From: Halanaerobium hydrogeniformans
Lineage (GTDB): Bacteria; Bacillota; Halanaerobiia; Halanaerobiales; Halanaerobiaceae
Direction: 5' to 3'
Length of the DNA: 64,000 bases
Assembly: GCF_000166415.1 (NCBI RefSeq)
Contig: NC_014654.1
Location: 372,001-436,000, forward strand
Positions 16,829 to 24,380 of the stretch are shown in pieces (position 1 is the first letter of the stretch; each line of letters opens with the position of its first letter). Below the pieces are notes generated by a model. That model made no database searches. It was not told where the DNA came from and worked only from the letters and a program-made list of their open reading frames with translations. The position numbers and the translations under genes were made by a program.

Positions 16829-18067
16829 TTGCCATGGATATTAGTCCTCTCAGCAAAAAAAATATTAGACAGCTTAATAGAGGGAGCCTTTTTATTTGAT
16901 AAAGCAAAAAACATAATTTATTTAAACAAAAATGCGGTAAGAATTACCGGCTATAATCTGGCGGAACTGCAGAAACTAGAGGATTTTTATGAACTCATAA
17001 AAGATCCAGCTGTTAAAGAAGATATTTGCTGCCATCTGGGCCAGGAAGATTATTATGGGATAGTTTCCATCAGAGATAAATTTGCCTCTGAAAAATTTGT
17101 AGAGATCAAGTTTTGTTTTTTAGAAAACAGACTTTATTTGATCACCATGGTTGATATCACCTTTAGAATAAAAAAAGAGGCTGAACTAAAAAATATAGAA
17201 AACAAGTTCAGGCTTGCCGTAAAGGGAGCAAAAATAGGGGTATGGGAGTGGGAAGAGCAAAAGGGTTATTCACTTTTAAATCCTGAAGATATGAATTTTT
17301 TCCATTTTCGCGCTGGTTTTCAGAAATTGGATGAAAAGCTGCTTTTGAAAAATATCTATTTTGATGATAGAAAAAGGGTTGCAGCAGAAATCGATAAAAT
17401 AGTTAATCAAAACAAAGATTATTTAGAAGTTGAATACCGGGTTAAGAGTAAAAATGGCGATTGGAAGTGGATCAGAAATCTGGCCCGGGTCTATGAAAGA
17501 GGAGAAGATAACAAAGCCCTTAAAATCATTGGGATTTATTTAGATATTGATGAACAAAAAAAGATCGAACGCAAGATTACCGAACTATCTTTAAAAGATG
17601 AACTAACAGGGCTCTACAACAGAAGGTTTTTTAATGAAGAGATCGCGAGGTTGAAAAACTCACGAGATTATCCTATTACAATTTTAGTTGGTGATATTGA
17701 TGATCTTAAACAGATCAATGACAGCTGTGGTCACAATGCAGGTGATGATTATATTAAACTGACAGCTAAAATATTAAAAAATAATCTCAGGGCAGCTGAC
17801 ATAGTTGCCAGGATAGGTGGGGACGAATTTGCTGTAATCCTCCCCAAAACAAACTGGGCTATTGCTGAAGAAATCTGTGAGCGGATCAAAAATGAATATA
17901 AGCAGATTAACCACTGTAGTGATTCAGAAAAAGAATTCAGCATTTCACTGGGTATTGCTACAATCAACAGCAGTGCAGAAGATATTGAAGATTGTTTTAA
18001 TAGGGCAGACAAAAGGATGTATAAAAATAAACTGCAGAAAAAATTTAATAAAAGATTCGATATTTAA
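16829..18067 (+). CDS. PAS-GGDEF protein, predicted diguanylate cyclase (start region frame-shifted)
   Basis: About 410 residues: two PAS-like domains (about 10-115 and 125-250) and a GGDEF domain (about 255-405) with intact RIGGDEF and LTGLYNRR, predicted to make c-di-GMP. The only start in the main frame near the beginning is TTG 16829, four bases after the GGGG ribosome site and too close to use well. ATG 16834 has ideal spacing but is in another frame. It reads MDISPLSKK up to an A8 run (16855-16862), after which a +1 shift would give ILDSLIEGAFLFDKAKN. So the true start may lie at 16834 with slippage, variation or a sequence error in the A run. Confidence 0.8.
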   Translation: MPWILVLSAKKILDSLIEGAFLFDKAKNIIYLNKNAVRITGYNLAELQKLEDFYELIKDPAVKEDICCHLGQEDYYGIVSIRDKFASEKFVEIKFCFLENRLYLITMVDITFRIKKEAELKNIENKFRLAVKGAKIGVWEWEEQKGYSLLNPEDMNFFHFRAGFQKLDEKLLLKNIYFDDRKRVAAEIDKIVNQNKDYLEVEYRVKSKNGDWKWIRNLARVYERGEDNKALKIIGIYLDIDEQKKIERKITELSLKDELTGLYNRRFFNEEIARLKNSRDYPITILVGDIDDLKQINDSCGHNAGDDYIKLTAKILKNNLRAADIVARIGGDEFAVILPKTNWAIAEEICERIKNEYKQINHCSDSEKEFSISLGIATINSSAEDIEDCFNRADKRMYKNKLQKKFNKRFDI

Positions 18068-18076
18068 ATTAAAAAA

Positions 18077-18123
18077 TGCTCCCTCCAGGCTCAAGCTGAG
18101 CCGGATAGGAGCACTGTTTTTTT
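18077..18123. terminator. Bidirectional terminator
   Basis: A hairpin with outer GCTCC/GGAGC and inner GGCTC/GAGCC stems lies between the convergent GGDEF and htpX genes, followed by TTTTTTT on the plus strand and A-rich sequence upstream for the minus strand. Confidence 0.85.
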
Positions 18124-18132
18124 AAAACTATA

Positions 18133-18963
18133 TTATATTCCTCTTTTTCTTAGTCTTTTGATCCTTTCTTCTGTTGGGGGGTGGGTACTAAAGAGCTTTG
18201 CCATCCCTTCACTGGAGAGAGGATTCATAATAAACATGTGGGCAGCAGCCTCATTAACCTGCATTGGACTCCTTTGGGAATAACGCTGCATTTTTTCGAG
18301 AGCACTTGCAAGGCCTTCAGGATTTCCAGAGATCTGACCACCTTTTTGATCGGCATAATATTCTCGTGAACGAGAAATAGCCATTTTAATCATTATCGCG
18401 GCAAGGGGAGCAAAAATAATTGCTAAGAGCTGTACCAGCCCACTACCTTTACCACGTCTGCGGCCAAAAATCATTCTATAACGTCCCATTCTGGCTAGAA
18501 AAGCTAGCGCACCTGCCATCGTTGCAGCCATCGTCTGGATTAAAGTATCACGATTTTTAACATGAGCCAATTCGTGGGCTATTACCCCTTCTAACTCTTC
18601 TTCATTGAGTAGATTTAAGATACCTTCTGTAACTGCAACTGCAGCATGAGAAGGATTTCTACCTGTTGCAAAAGCATTTGGCTGTTGTGAAGGAGTAAGA
18701 TAAATATCAGGCATAGGAATATTGGCATTTCTACTTAACTTCCTCACTATTTTATAAACTTGAGGAGCTTGATCCTCACTTAAAGGTTGCGATTTCGTCA
18801 TTTTAATAGCAATTTTATCACTTTTCCAGTAGCTGATAAAGTTGATCACCATGGCAAAAACAAAAGCCATAATAAGGCCATCCTCACCAGCAATTAAACC
18901 TCCTAAGAAAAGGAAGATAAGGGTTAAAGAAAACATCAGTAAAAATGTTTTTATACGGTGCAT
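18133..18963 (-). CDS. htpX: HtpX-type M48 membrane zinc protease
   Basis: A 276-residue membrane metalloprotease that degrades misfolded membrane proteins. Two N-terminal membrane segments (about 5-25 and 28-45), the zinc motif HELAH (130-134) in AHELAHVKNRD, further hydrophobic segments near 145-200, and the third-ligand region SREYYADQKGG. Start ATG at 18961-18963 is preceded by AAAGGAGG; an upstream in-frame ATG would add 17 residues without a ribosome site. Confidence 0.93.
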   Translation of the reverse strand: MHRIKTFLLMFSLTLIFLFLGGLIAGEDGLIMAFVFAMVINFISYWKSDKIAIKMTKSQPLSEDQAPQVYKIVRKLSRNANIPMPDIYLTPSQQPNAFATGRNPSHAAVAVTEGILNLLNEEELEGVIAHELAHVKNRDTLIQTMAATMAGALAFLARMGRYRMIFGRRRGKGSGLVQLLAIIFAPLAAIMIKMAISRSREYYADQKGGQISGNPEGLASALEKMQRYSQRSPMQVNEAAAHMFIMNPLSSEGMAKLFSTHPPTEERIKRLRKRGI

Positions 18964-19200
18964 AATAAAACCTCCTTTTAAATCTAATTTATTTAAATTA
19001 TCATGAATTTCCATTAATTCTAAATCAATATATTTCTACCTAATATAATTTTAACTTAAAAATGCTAATAATACAAATTAGAATCTGATTAAAAAAAGCC
19101 TAAAAGTTCTATCATTTGCCTTGATTTTTTGCTATAATTACTATAGTTAGGCTTAAAATAACTGAAATTTTAGTTTTTAATTTAAAGAGGGAGGATATAT

Positions 19201-20166
19201 ATGACAGAAAAATTAAAAGTTGGTGTAATTGGGGTCGGCAGTATGGGAGAACATCATGTTAGAAATTATCTCTCATTAAAACATTTATGTGAATTTATAG
19301 GTATTTATGATAATGATCAGAAAAGAGTAGAAGGGATTGCTCAAAGCTATGGAGTAAAAAGTTATGGTGATCTGGAAACTCTATTTGCTGAGGTTGATAT
19401 TATAAATATTGCTACTCCAACTTCTACCCATTACGATATTGCAATGGCGGCTTTAGAAAGAAATGTTCATGTTTTAATAGAAAAACCGATTACAGCTGAG
19501 ATTGCAGAAGCTGAAGAAATTATAAAAAAGGCTGAACAAAAAGGTCTGGTAGTTCAGGTTGGTCATATTGAGAGATTTAATCCGGCGGTACTGGCCTTAC
19601 CAGAGGTCTTAAAAGATAAAAAAGTAATAGCTCTTGATAGCAAAAGGCTGGGTCCCTATGATCCCCGTATAAGTGATACCGATGTTATTCAGGATTTAAT
19701 GATTCATGACATAGATGTAGTCAATTCTATCGTTTCCGGTCCAATTTCTGATATTGAAGCTTATGGAAAAATAACTCATTCTGATGGATTGATCGATTAT
19801 GCTGTAGCAAATATGGTGATGAGCAATGGTGCGGTTGCCACCCTAACGGCAAGTAGAATAACTCAAAAAAAGGTGAGAGAGTTGACGATCACAACCGAAG
19901 ACTCATATATTGAGCTGGATTATCTACAGAGAAAAATTCTGGTGACAAAGAAGAGAGAATTGCTCGGTGGCAAGAAAAAACAGCCTAAAACAGAGCTGGA
20001 AGAAATAATAGTTGAAGAAAAAGAACCACTTAAAAGCCAGCTGAAACATTTTATTAATTCAATAAAAAATGGAACACGACCTCTGATAGATGCAAATGAT
20101 GCTCTGGAAGCACTAAGTTTAACTAAAAAAATTCAAAAAAGAATCTATAGTAAAGGAAGGAAGTAG
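19201..20166 (+). CDS. Gfo/Idh/MocA-family sugar-nucleotide dehydrogenase
   Basis: A 321-residue NAD(P)-dependent oxidoreductase. GVIGVGSMGEHH at the N-terminus is the Rossmann nucleotide site, EKPIT is the family catalytic lysine motif, and DLMIHDIDV supplies the conserved His/Asp. It is followed seven bases later by a DegT-type aminotransferase. The pairing is that of WlbA/WbpB-like enzymes, which oxidise a UDP-amino sugar at C3 before amination. The substrate is an inference. It likely supplies an amino sugar for cell-surface glycans. Confidence 0.85.
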   Translation: MTEKLKVGVIGVGSMGEHHVRNYLSLKHLCEFIGIYDNDQKRVEGIAQSYGVKSYGDLETLFAEVDIINIATPTSTHYDIAMAALERNVHVLIEKPITAEIAEAEEIIKKAEQKGLVVQVGHIERFNPAVLALPEVLKDKKVIALDSKRLGPYDPRISDTDVIQDLMIHDIDVVNSIVSGPISDIEAYGKITHSDGLIDYAVANMVMSNGAVATLTASRITQKKVRELTITTEDSYIELDYLQRKILVTKKRELLGGKKKQPKTELEEIIVEEKEPLKSQLKHFINSIKNGTRPLIDANDALEALSLTKKIQKRIYSKGRK

Positions 20167-20172
20167 AGATAT

Positions 20173-21258
20173 ATGATATCAATCGCCCAACCTCTGGTTA
20201 ATAAAAAAGAAAAAGAACTGGTTTTAGAAGTAATGGACAGTGGAATGTTAGCTTCTGGTTCATATGTGAATAATTTCTCCAAAAACTTTGCCGATTTTAT
20301 CGGTTGTGATTATGGAGCTGCAGTTTCGAGTGGAACAACAGCCTTACATACAGCATTACTTGCCGCAGGTATTGGTGAAGGAGATAAGGTGATAACAACA
20401 CCTTTTACCTTTATTGCCAGCTCAAATTCTATACTTTATACAGGAGCAGAACCTGTTTTTGTCGACATAAAAGAAGATAGTTATAACATAGATCCCGAAA
20501 AAATAGAGGCTGCCCTGAAAAAAGATCCAGATATTAAAGCTCTGCTGATAGTTCACCTCTTCGGTTTAAGCTGTGATATGGACAAAATAATGGAGCTGGT
20601 AGAAAAATATGATCTGATTTTAATAGAAGATTGTGCACAGGCCCATGGAGCGGAGTTTGATGGTAAAAAAGTCGGTAGTTTTGGTGATCTTTCAACCTTT
20701 AGCTTTTATCCAACCAAAAATATGACAACTGGTGAAGGTGGAATAGTATTAACAAATCAGGAAGAATTACATCAGAAGGCTGCCAAAATAATTAATCATG
20801 GTCAGTCAAAAAAATACAGCCATGATATTCTGGGTTATAACTTCAGGATGACAAATCTGGCTGCAGCAATAGGTTTAGCTCAGCTAGAAAAGTTAGCAGC
20901 TTTTAACCAGAAAAGAATAGAGAATGGAGAATTTTTTAATCAAAACTTAGCAGATCTCGATTGGCTGACAATACCATCTAAAGCAGCTAATAAAAAACAT
21001 GTTTACCATCAGTACACATTAAGAGTAAAAGATCGGGCTGATTTTGCCAGCTACTTAAGTGAAAATGGGGTAGGTAACAGTATTCACTATCCTTCTGCAG
21101 TTACCCAACAGCCCTATTATAAAAAGCTTGGTTATGGAGAACTCAGTTTTGAAGTCACAGAAAAAGTAGCAGCAGAAATCATCTCAATACCTGTCCATCC
21201 TGCTTTAAGTAATGAAGAACTTCAGAAAATTGTAGATCTAATCAAAGCCTATAAATAG
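20173..21258 (+). CDS. DegT/DnrJ/EryC1/StrS-family PLP aminotransferase
   Basis: A 361-residue PLP-dependent sugar aminotransferase. Seen: SSGTTALHTALLAAGIG, PFTFIASSNSILYTGAEPVFVDI, LIEDCAQAHGAEFDGKKVG, and the PLP lysine in FSFYPTKNMTTGEGG. It should transfer an amino group to the keto-sugar made by the upstream dehydrogenase. No glycosyltransferase lies nearby, so the final product is unknown. Confidence 0.9.
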   Translation: MISIAQPLVNKKEKELVLEVMDSGMLASGSYVNNFSKNFADFIGCDYGAAVSSGTTALHTALLAAGIGEGDKVITTPFTFIASSNSILYTGAEPVFVDIKEDSYNIDPEKIEAALKKDPDIKALLIVHLFGLSCDMDKIMELVEKYDLILIEDCAQAHGAEFDGKKVGSFGDLSTFSFYPTKNMTTGEGGIVLTNQEELHQKAAKIINHGQSKKYSHDILGYNFRMTNLAAAIGLAQLEKLAAFNQKRIENGEFFNQNLADLDWLTIPSKAANKKHVYHQYTLRVKDRADFASYLSENGVGNSIHYPSAVTQQPYYKKLGYGELSFEVTEKVAAEIISIPVHPALSNEELQKIVDLIKAYK

Positions 21259-21373
21259 ATTAACTCTCAACAGTAAAAATTCTGATTTTAGAGCTTAAAT
21301 GACACAAAAATTATAAAAAAAAGCAAAAATATCACAAATTTCGACTTTTTAGCTATATTTTTAGCTTTAAATA

Positions 21374-21518
21374 TGTTATAATAATTCTACAGCTAAATAA
21401 TTAATAATAATAATAGATTAAAGCAAAATAATTTAATTAAAGATATTAAAAATTAAACAGGGTAATTTCAGATTATAATTCAGAGGATTTAAGTAATTTG
21501 GAAAAAGCCCTGTTTTTT
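21374..21518 (+). ncRNA. Candidate small RNA or leader with terminator
   Basis: The gap 21259-21599 has no gene. An extended -10 promoter TGTTATAAT (21374-21382) is followed about 75 bases later by AAACAGGG (21455-21462), which pairs with CCCTGTTT (21508-21515) ahead of a T-rich tail. A transcript of about 130 nt would result. It could be a free sRNA or an attenuated leader for the gene at 21600. No known RNA family is recognised. Confidence 0.35.
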
Positions 21519-21599
21519 ATTTATCAACTTTGTGAAAAATGTCTTAAATTGGAATTGTGATTAAAAAATGGAGGGAATACAAAAATGGAGGGGATACAA

Positions 21600-21869
21600 A
21601 TGGATTTTAAATTAAAAAAAGTTGATGAGATCAGCAGAGAATTGTCTGAGTTTGCTGAAGTGTTGGTTAAAATGAGTGAAAAATCCGAATTTAATAAAAT
21701 GACAGAAGATTGTTCAAATTATTCTCTCGATCAAAAGCTGGATAAAATTGAGGCAGACTTAGAAGTATTACGGACAAGAATCATGTATGATGAAATTCTA
21801 AAAAAAGTTAATACACTTAATATAGAGCATTTAAAAAAACAGTATCAGAAATTGAATAGATACCATTAG
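21600..21869 (+). CDS. Small coiled-coil protein, unknown function
   Basis: An 89-residue highly charged protein, mostly alpha-helical with heptad-like leucines (SYLDQKLDKIEADLEVLRTRI-like region, residues about 40-65). No family recognised and no signal peptide. ATG 21600 is chosen because GGAGGGG lies six bases upstream; that site itself contains an in-frame ATG at 21585. The 17-base segment around the ribosome site (TGGAGGGAATACAAA) is tandemly repeated just upstream. Confidence 0.55.
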   Translation: MDFKLKKVDEISRELSEFAEVLVKMSEKSEFNKMTEDCSNYSLDQKLDKIEADLEVLRTRIMYDEILKKVNTLNIEHLKKQYQKLNRYH

Positions 21870-21889
21870 TGGACCTCACCACCCAAATA

Positions 21890-21955
21890 AATAGACAATT
21901 TAACTCCACCCAATACATAGCTTGGATGGAGTTTTTTGACAGTTTTAGATAAATT
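21890..21955 (+). mobile_element. Orphan IS200/IS605 end
   Basis: This stretch matches 9505-9570 at roughly four of five positions: AATAAATAG (the end of a tnpA, stop codon included), then the hairpin CTCCACCCAA ... TTGGATGGAG, then the T run. No tnpA or tnpB reading frame accompanies it. It is a leftover of a related element. Confidence 0.65.
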
Positions 21956-21983
21956 TAAAAAGCTAAAATTAGGCAAAAAAATA

Positions 21984-22266
21984 ACAAGGTTCTGACGAAT
22001 CTTTCTCAACTTCTTGTTCGTAGTGTAGCATTTTTTACTTTTCTTATTCTTTCTTTTTGCTTTAATTTAGTCCTCCTTTACTATTTTTGATTTCCTTAAG
22101 ATTTATTACTAAAGAAAGCTATACCTTAGTAATATTCTTTTGGTCATCTCCAATAGTAAATTCATAGGCTTTGATCTTACGCCTAAATCTTAGCAAATTT
22201 ACTTAAATAAGAATTTCAAAATACTGCTTTCGAACAATCCGTTTTAGGACTTCCTCAGAACCTTGT
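21984..22266. mobile_element. MITE-like 283-bp element with terminal inverted repeats
   Basis: The left end ACAAGGTTCTGACGA (21984-21998) is the inverted copy of the right end TCCTCAGAACCTTGT (22252-22266) at 14 of 15 positions. The interior has no intact gene. On the minus strand a broken frame reads VNLLRFRRKIKAYEF, possibly a transposase relic, not recognised. No clear target duplication flanks it. The rest of the gap to 22406 shows only A/T-rich sequence. Confidence 0.45.
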
Positions 22267-22406
22267 AACTACATTATAGTGCCAAACTGACTAAAAGTCA
22301 ATTCTTTAAAATGAGCATATGATTAAACTAACTCGGTAATTTGTCGAATTACTAACTTATACTCTAAATATTTGCAAAATTTAAAATCTTTAACGGGGGA
22401 GGTACT

Positions 22407-23150
22407 ATGAACTTTAAAGCCGGTTTTGAAAAATTTCGTGGTTTTGGCTATTATTTTTTGCTTGCAGTTCTTTTATTTGCTGTAATGTTCCTTTATTTTT
22501 ATCTCTATGGAGATGGCGGTCGAAGTGCGAACAGCCTTTCTTATGGTGATCAGGTAGAATTAGCCGAAGTTGAGATCAGAGAATCCGAACTTGAAGGGTT
22601 GATCTATGCTCGAAGATCGATTAGGGATTATCAGGCTGAAGAAATATCTTTTAATAATATTTCCAAACTGCTCTGGTCTACAGTCGGAACTACCGTTGAT
22701 GGTATCAGTGGGCCGACCAGGGCTGCTCCTTCTGCCGGGGCAACAGATGCAGTAGAAATTTTTCTTGCTGTAAAAGATGTAGAGGACATAGATGCCGGGA
22801 TTTACCATTATCAGCCGGCAGAAAATACTTTGCTGGAAGTTAGCTCAGAAGCTAAATCAGCTGAGCTGGAAGCTGCTGCCCTAAATCAATCTGCTGTTGG
22901 TGATGGAGGGGCGGTCATTATTATCACAGCTGTTTTTGAGAGGACTATAAGGCGTTATGGAGAAAGAGGAGAGCGCTATGTTCATATGGAAGCTGGCCAT
23001 GCTGCCCAGAATCTGCTTTTGATGGCAGAAAATTTAGGTCTGGGTAGTGTTGTGATAGGAGCTTTTGATGAAAATGAAGTTAGATCTATTCTGGGTAGTG
23101 AAAATCATGAGCCACTGCTTTTGCTGCCCATTGGAGTGCTTGAAAATTAG
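22407..23150 (+). CDS. SagB/ThcOx-type nitroreductase-family protein, membrane-anchored
   Basis: A 247-residue FMN-dependent oxidoreductase-like protein. One membrane segment near residues 13-33 (FLAVLLFAVMFLYFYLY-like) anchors it. The catalytic domain starts at YARRSIRDYQ, the usual nitroreductase FMN-binding start, then SGPTRAAPSAGA, GIYHYQP, and a C-terminal MEAGHAAQNLLLMAENLGLG. SagB/ThcOx enzymes oxidise azolines in peptide modification, but no YcaO or precursor gene is near, so this may be a stand-alone reductase. Ribosome site GGGGGAGG. Confidence 0.8.
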   Translation: MNFKAGFEKFRGFGYYFLLAVLLFAVMFLYFYLYGDGGRSANSLSYGDQVELAEVEIRESELEGLIYARRSIRDYQAEEISFNNISKLLWSTVGTTVDGISGPTRAAPSAGATDAVEIFLAVKDVEDIDAGIYHYQPAENTLLEVSSEAKSAELEAAALNQSAVGDGGAVIIITAVFERTIRRYGERGERYVHMEAGHAAQNLLLMAENLGLGSVVIGAFDENEVRSILGSENHEPLLLLPIGVLEN

Positions 23151-23175
23151 TTTTTTTCTTAAATGAAAAAAGCAC

Positions 23176-23204
23176 TTGCAAAATGCAAAATCAGCTGTTA
23201 TAAT
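23176..23204 (+). promoter_or_regulatory. Promoter of tadA and the tRNA-Ser gene
   Basis: TTGCAA (23176-23181) and a perfect TATAAT (23199-23204) are 17 bases apart, about 49 bases before tadA. Confidence 0.75.
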
Positions 23205-23252
23205 GGTTTGTGTTGCAGGAAAAATTGAATCAAAAAATACAGGAGACATTCT

Positions 23253-23702
23253 ATGAACTTTGATCAGAAATATATGCAGATGGCCCTGGCTGAAGCCAGG
23301 AAAGCTTATCAAAGGGCAGAAGTTCCAATCGGTGCAGTTGTGGTTTGTGATGATCGAGTAGTTGGTCGCGGGTTTAATCTCCGGGAGCAAACTCAAGATC
23401 CAACTTCTCATGCCGAAATTATTGCCCTTAAAGAGGCTGCCAAAGAACAGGCTAGCTGGCGCTTGGAAGACTGCCAGCTTTATGTAACTCTAGAACCCTG
23501 TCCGATGTGTGCAGGAGCTATTTTGCAGTCAAGGATAAAAAGGCTTGTTTATGCAGCAGCTGATCCTAAAGCAGGAGCTGTTAAAAGTCTTTATCAACTG
23601 CTGGGTGATGATCGTTTTAATCATCAGGTAGAAGTTGTATCTGGAGTTATGGAAGCAGAAGCCGCTCAGCTATTAAAAGATTTTTTCCGTGAGTTAAGAT
23701 AA
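23253..23702 (+). CDS. tadA: tRNA-specific adenosine deaminase
   Basis: A 149-residue zinc deaminase that converts A34 of tRNA-Arg(ACG) to inosine. The zinc and proton-shuttle motif HAE (53-55) and PCPMC (82-86) are intact. Length matches the family. A tRNA-Ser gene starts one base after its stop codon, so both probably come from one transcript. Confidence 0.95.
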   Translation: MNFDQKYMQMALAEARKAYQRAEVPIGAVVVCDDRVVGRGFNLREQTQDPTSHAEIIALKEAAKEQASWRLEDCQLYVTLEPCPMCAGAILQSRIKRLVYAAADPKAGAVKSLYQLLGDDRFNHQVEVVSGVMEAEAAQLLKDFFRELR

Positions 23703-23703
23703 C

Positions 23704-23794
23704 GGAAGGATGGGTGAGTCTGGCTGAAACCGCTCGACTCGAAATCGAGTAGGCATGATATGCCTCGGGGGTTCAAATCCCTCTCCTTCCGCCA
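23704..23794 (+). tRNA. tRNA-Ser (CGA)
   Basis: 91 nt including an encoded CCA. Acceptor stem GGAAGGA/TCCTTCC, anticodon stem CTCGA/TCGAG around CGA, a long variable arm typical of type II tRNAs, and the T loop GGTTCAAATCC. It decodes UCG. Confidence 0.95.
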
Positions 23795-23927
23795 AAAGGC
23801 AGTTCGTTTCTGAGAATTCATAGAATTATAAATAAACTTAAAATGTGGAGACTTAGAATTGGAGTGATAGTACTTAATTTTTCATCCAACTTCCAACTTC
23901 TAATCTCTAAATTCTAACTTCCAAACT

Positions 23928-24021
<94 letters not shown>

Positions 24022-24045
24022 AAAATTTTATAGATTTTTAAAGTT

Positions 24046-24317
24046 TGGCCGCACTAAATGGGGTGTTAGCGGTGCCCTGTAACCTGCAAACCGCTACAGC
24101 AGGATTGATGCCTCATTGAGGGTTTTCTCTTTCAGGGTCTGGCCCTGTTAAGTAGTGTTGACAATTGGGTCTCGCGCAATGAAGTCTTATGAACTCCGTC
24201 AGGTCCGGGAGGAAGCAGCGGTAAGTAAGTCGCTTCATGTGCCGCGAGGGTGCCTGGTTCGAGCCAACTGCCAGGGTAACGCCTGGGAGGGGGAACTCGA
24301 TTTGAGGTGTGCGGCCA
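24046..24317 (+). ncRNA. ffs: Signal recognition particle RNA (large bacterial type)
   Basis: The termini TGGCCGCAC (24046-24054) and GTGCGGCCA (24309-24317) pair, and the universal domain IV core GTCAGGTCC ... GGAAGCAGCGG is present near 24200. A length of 272 nt matches the long Bacillus/Clostridium form with an Alu domain. A T run follows immediately as terminator. It partners with Ffh in membrane protein targeting and precedes dnaX, a common arrangement. Confidence 0.95.
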
Positions 24318-24380
24318 TCTTTTTCTAACACCCGGAATAGGGTGTTTTTGTTATATAATAATAATTTAGGGGTGAATTAA

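Noticed and set aside
21585-21599. ATG 21585 as start of the coiled-coil protein
   Set aside because: It overlaps the ribosome site itself; ATG 21600 has proper spacing from GGAGGGG.
22407-23150. Azoline peptide (TOMM) biosynthesis cluster
   Set aside because: Only the SagB-like gene is present; there is no YcaO, E1-like or precursor gene nearby.
23820-23927. Repetitive AACTTCCAACTTCTAA-like sequence between the tRNA genes
   Set aside because: It is low-complexity A/T-rich sequence with loose inverted similarity only; no defined element can be supported.
24113-24331. A minus-strand reading frame of 72 codons
   Set aside because: It lies inside the SRP RNA gene, whose conserved core and paired ends explain the sequence.
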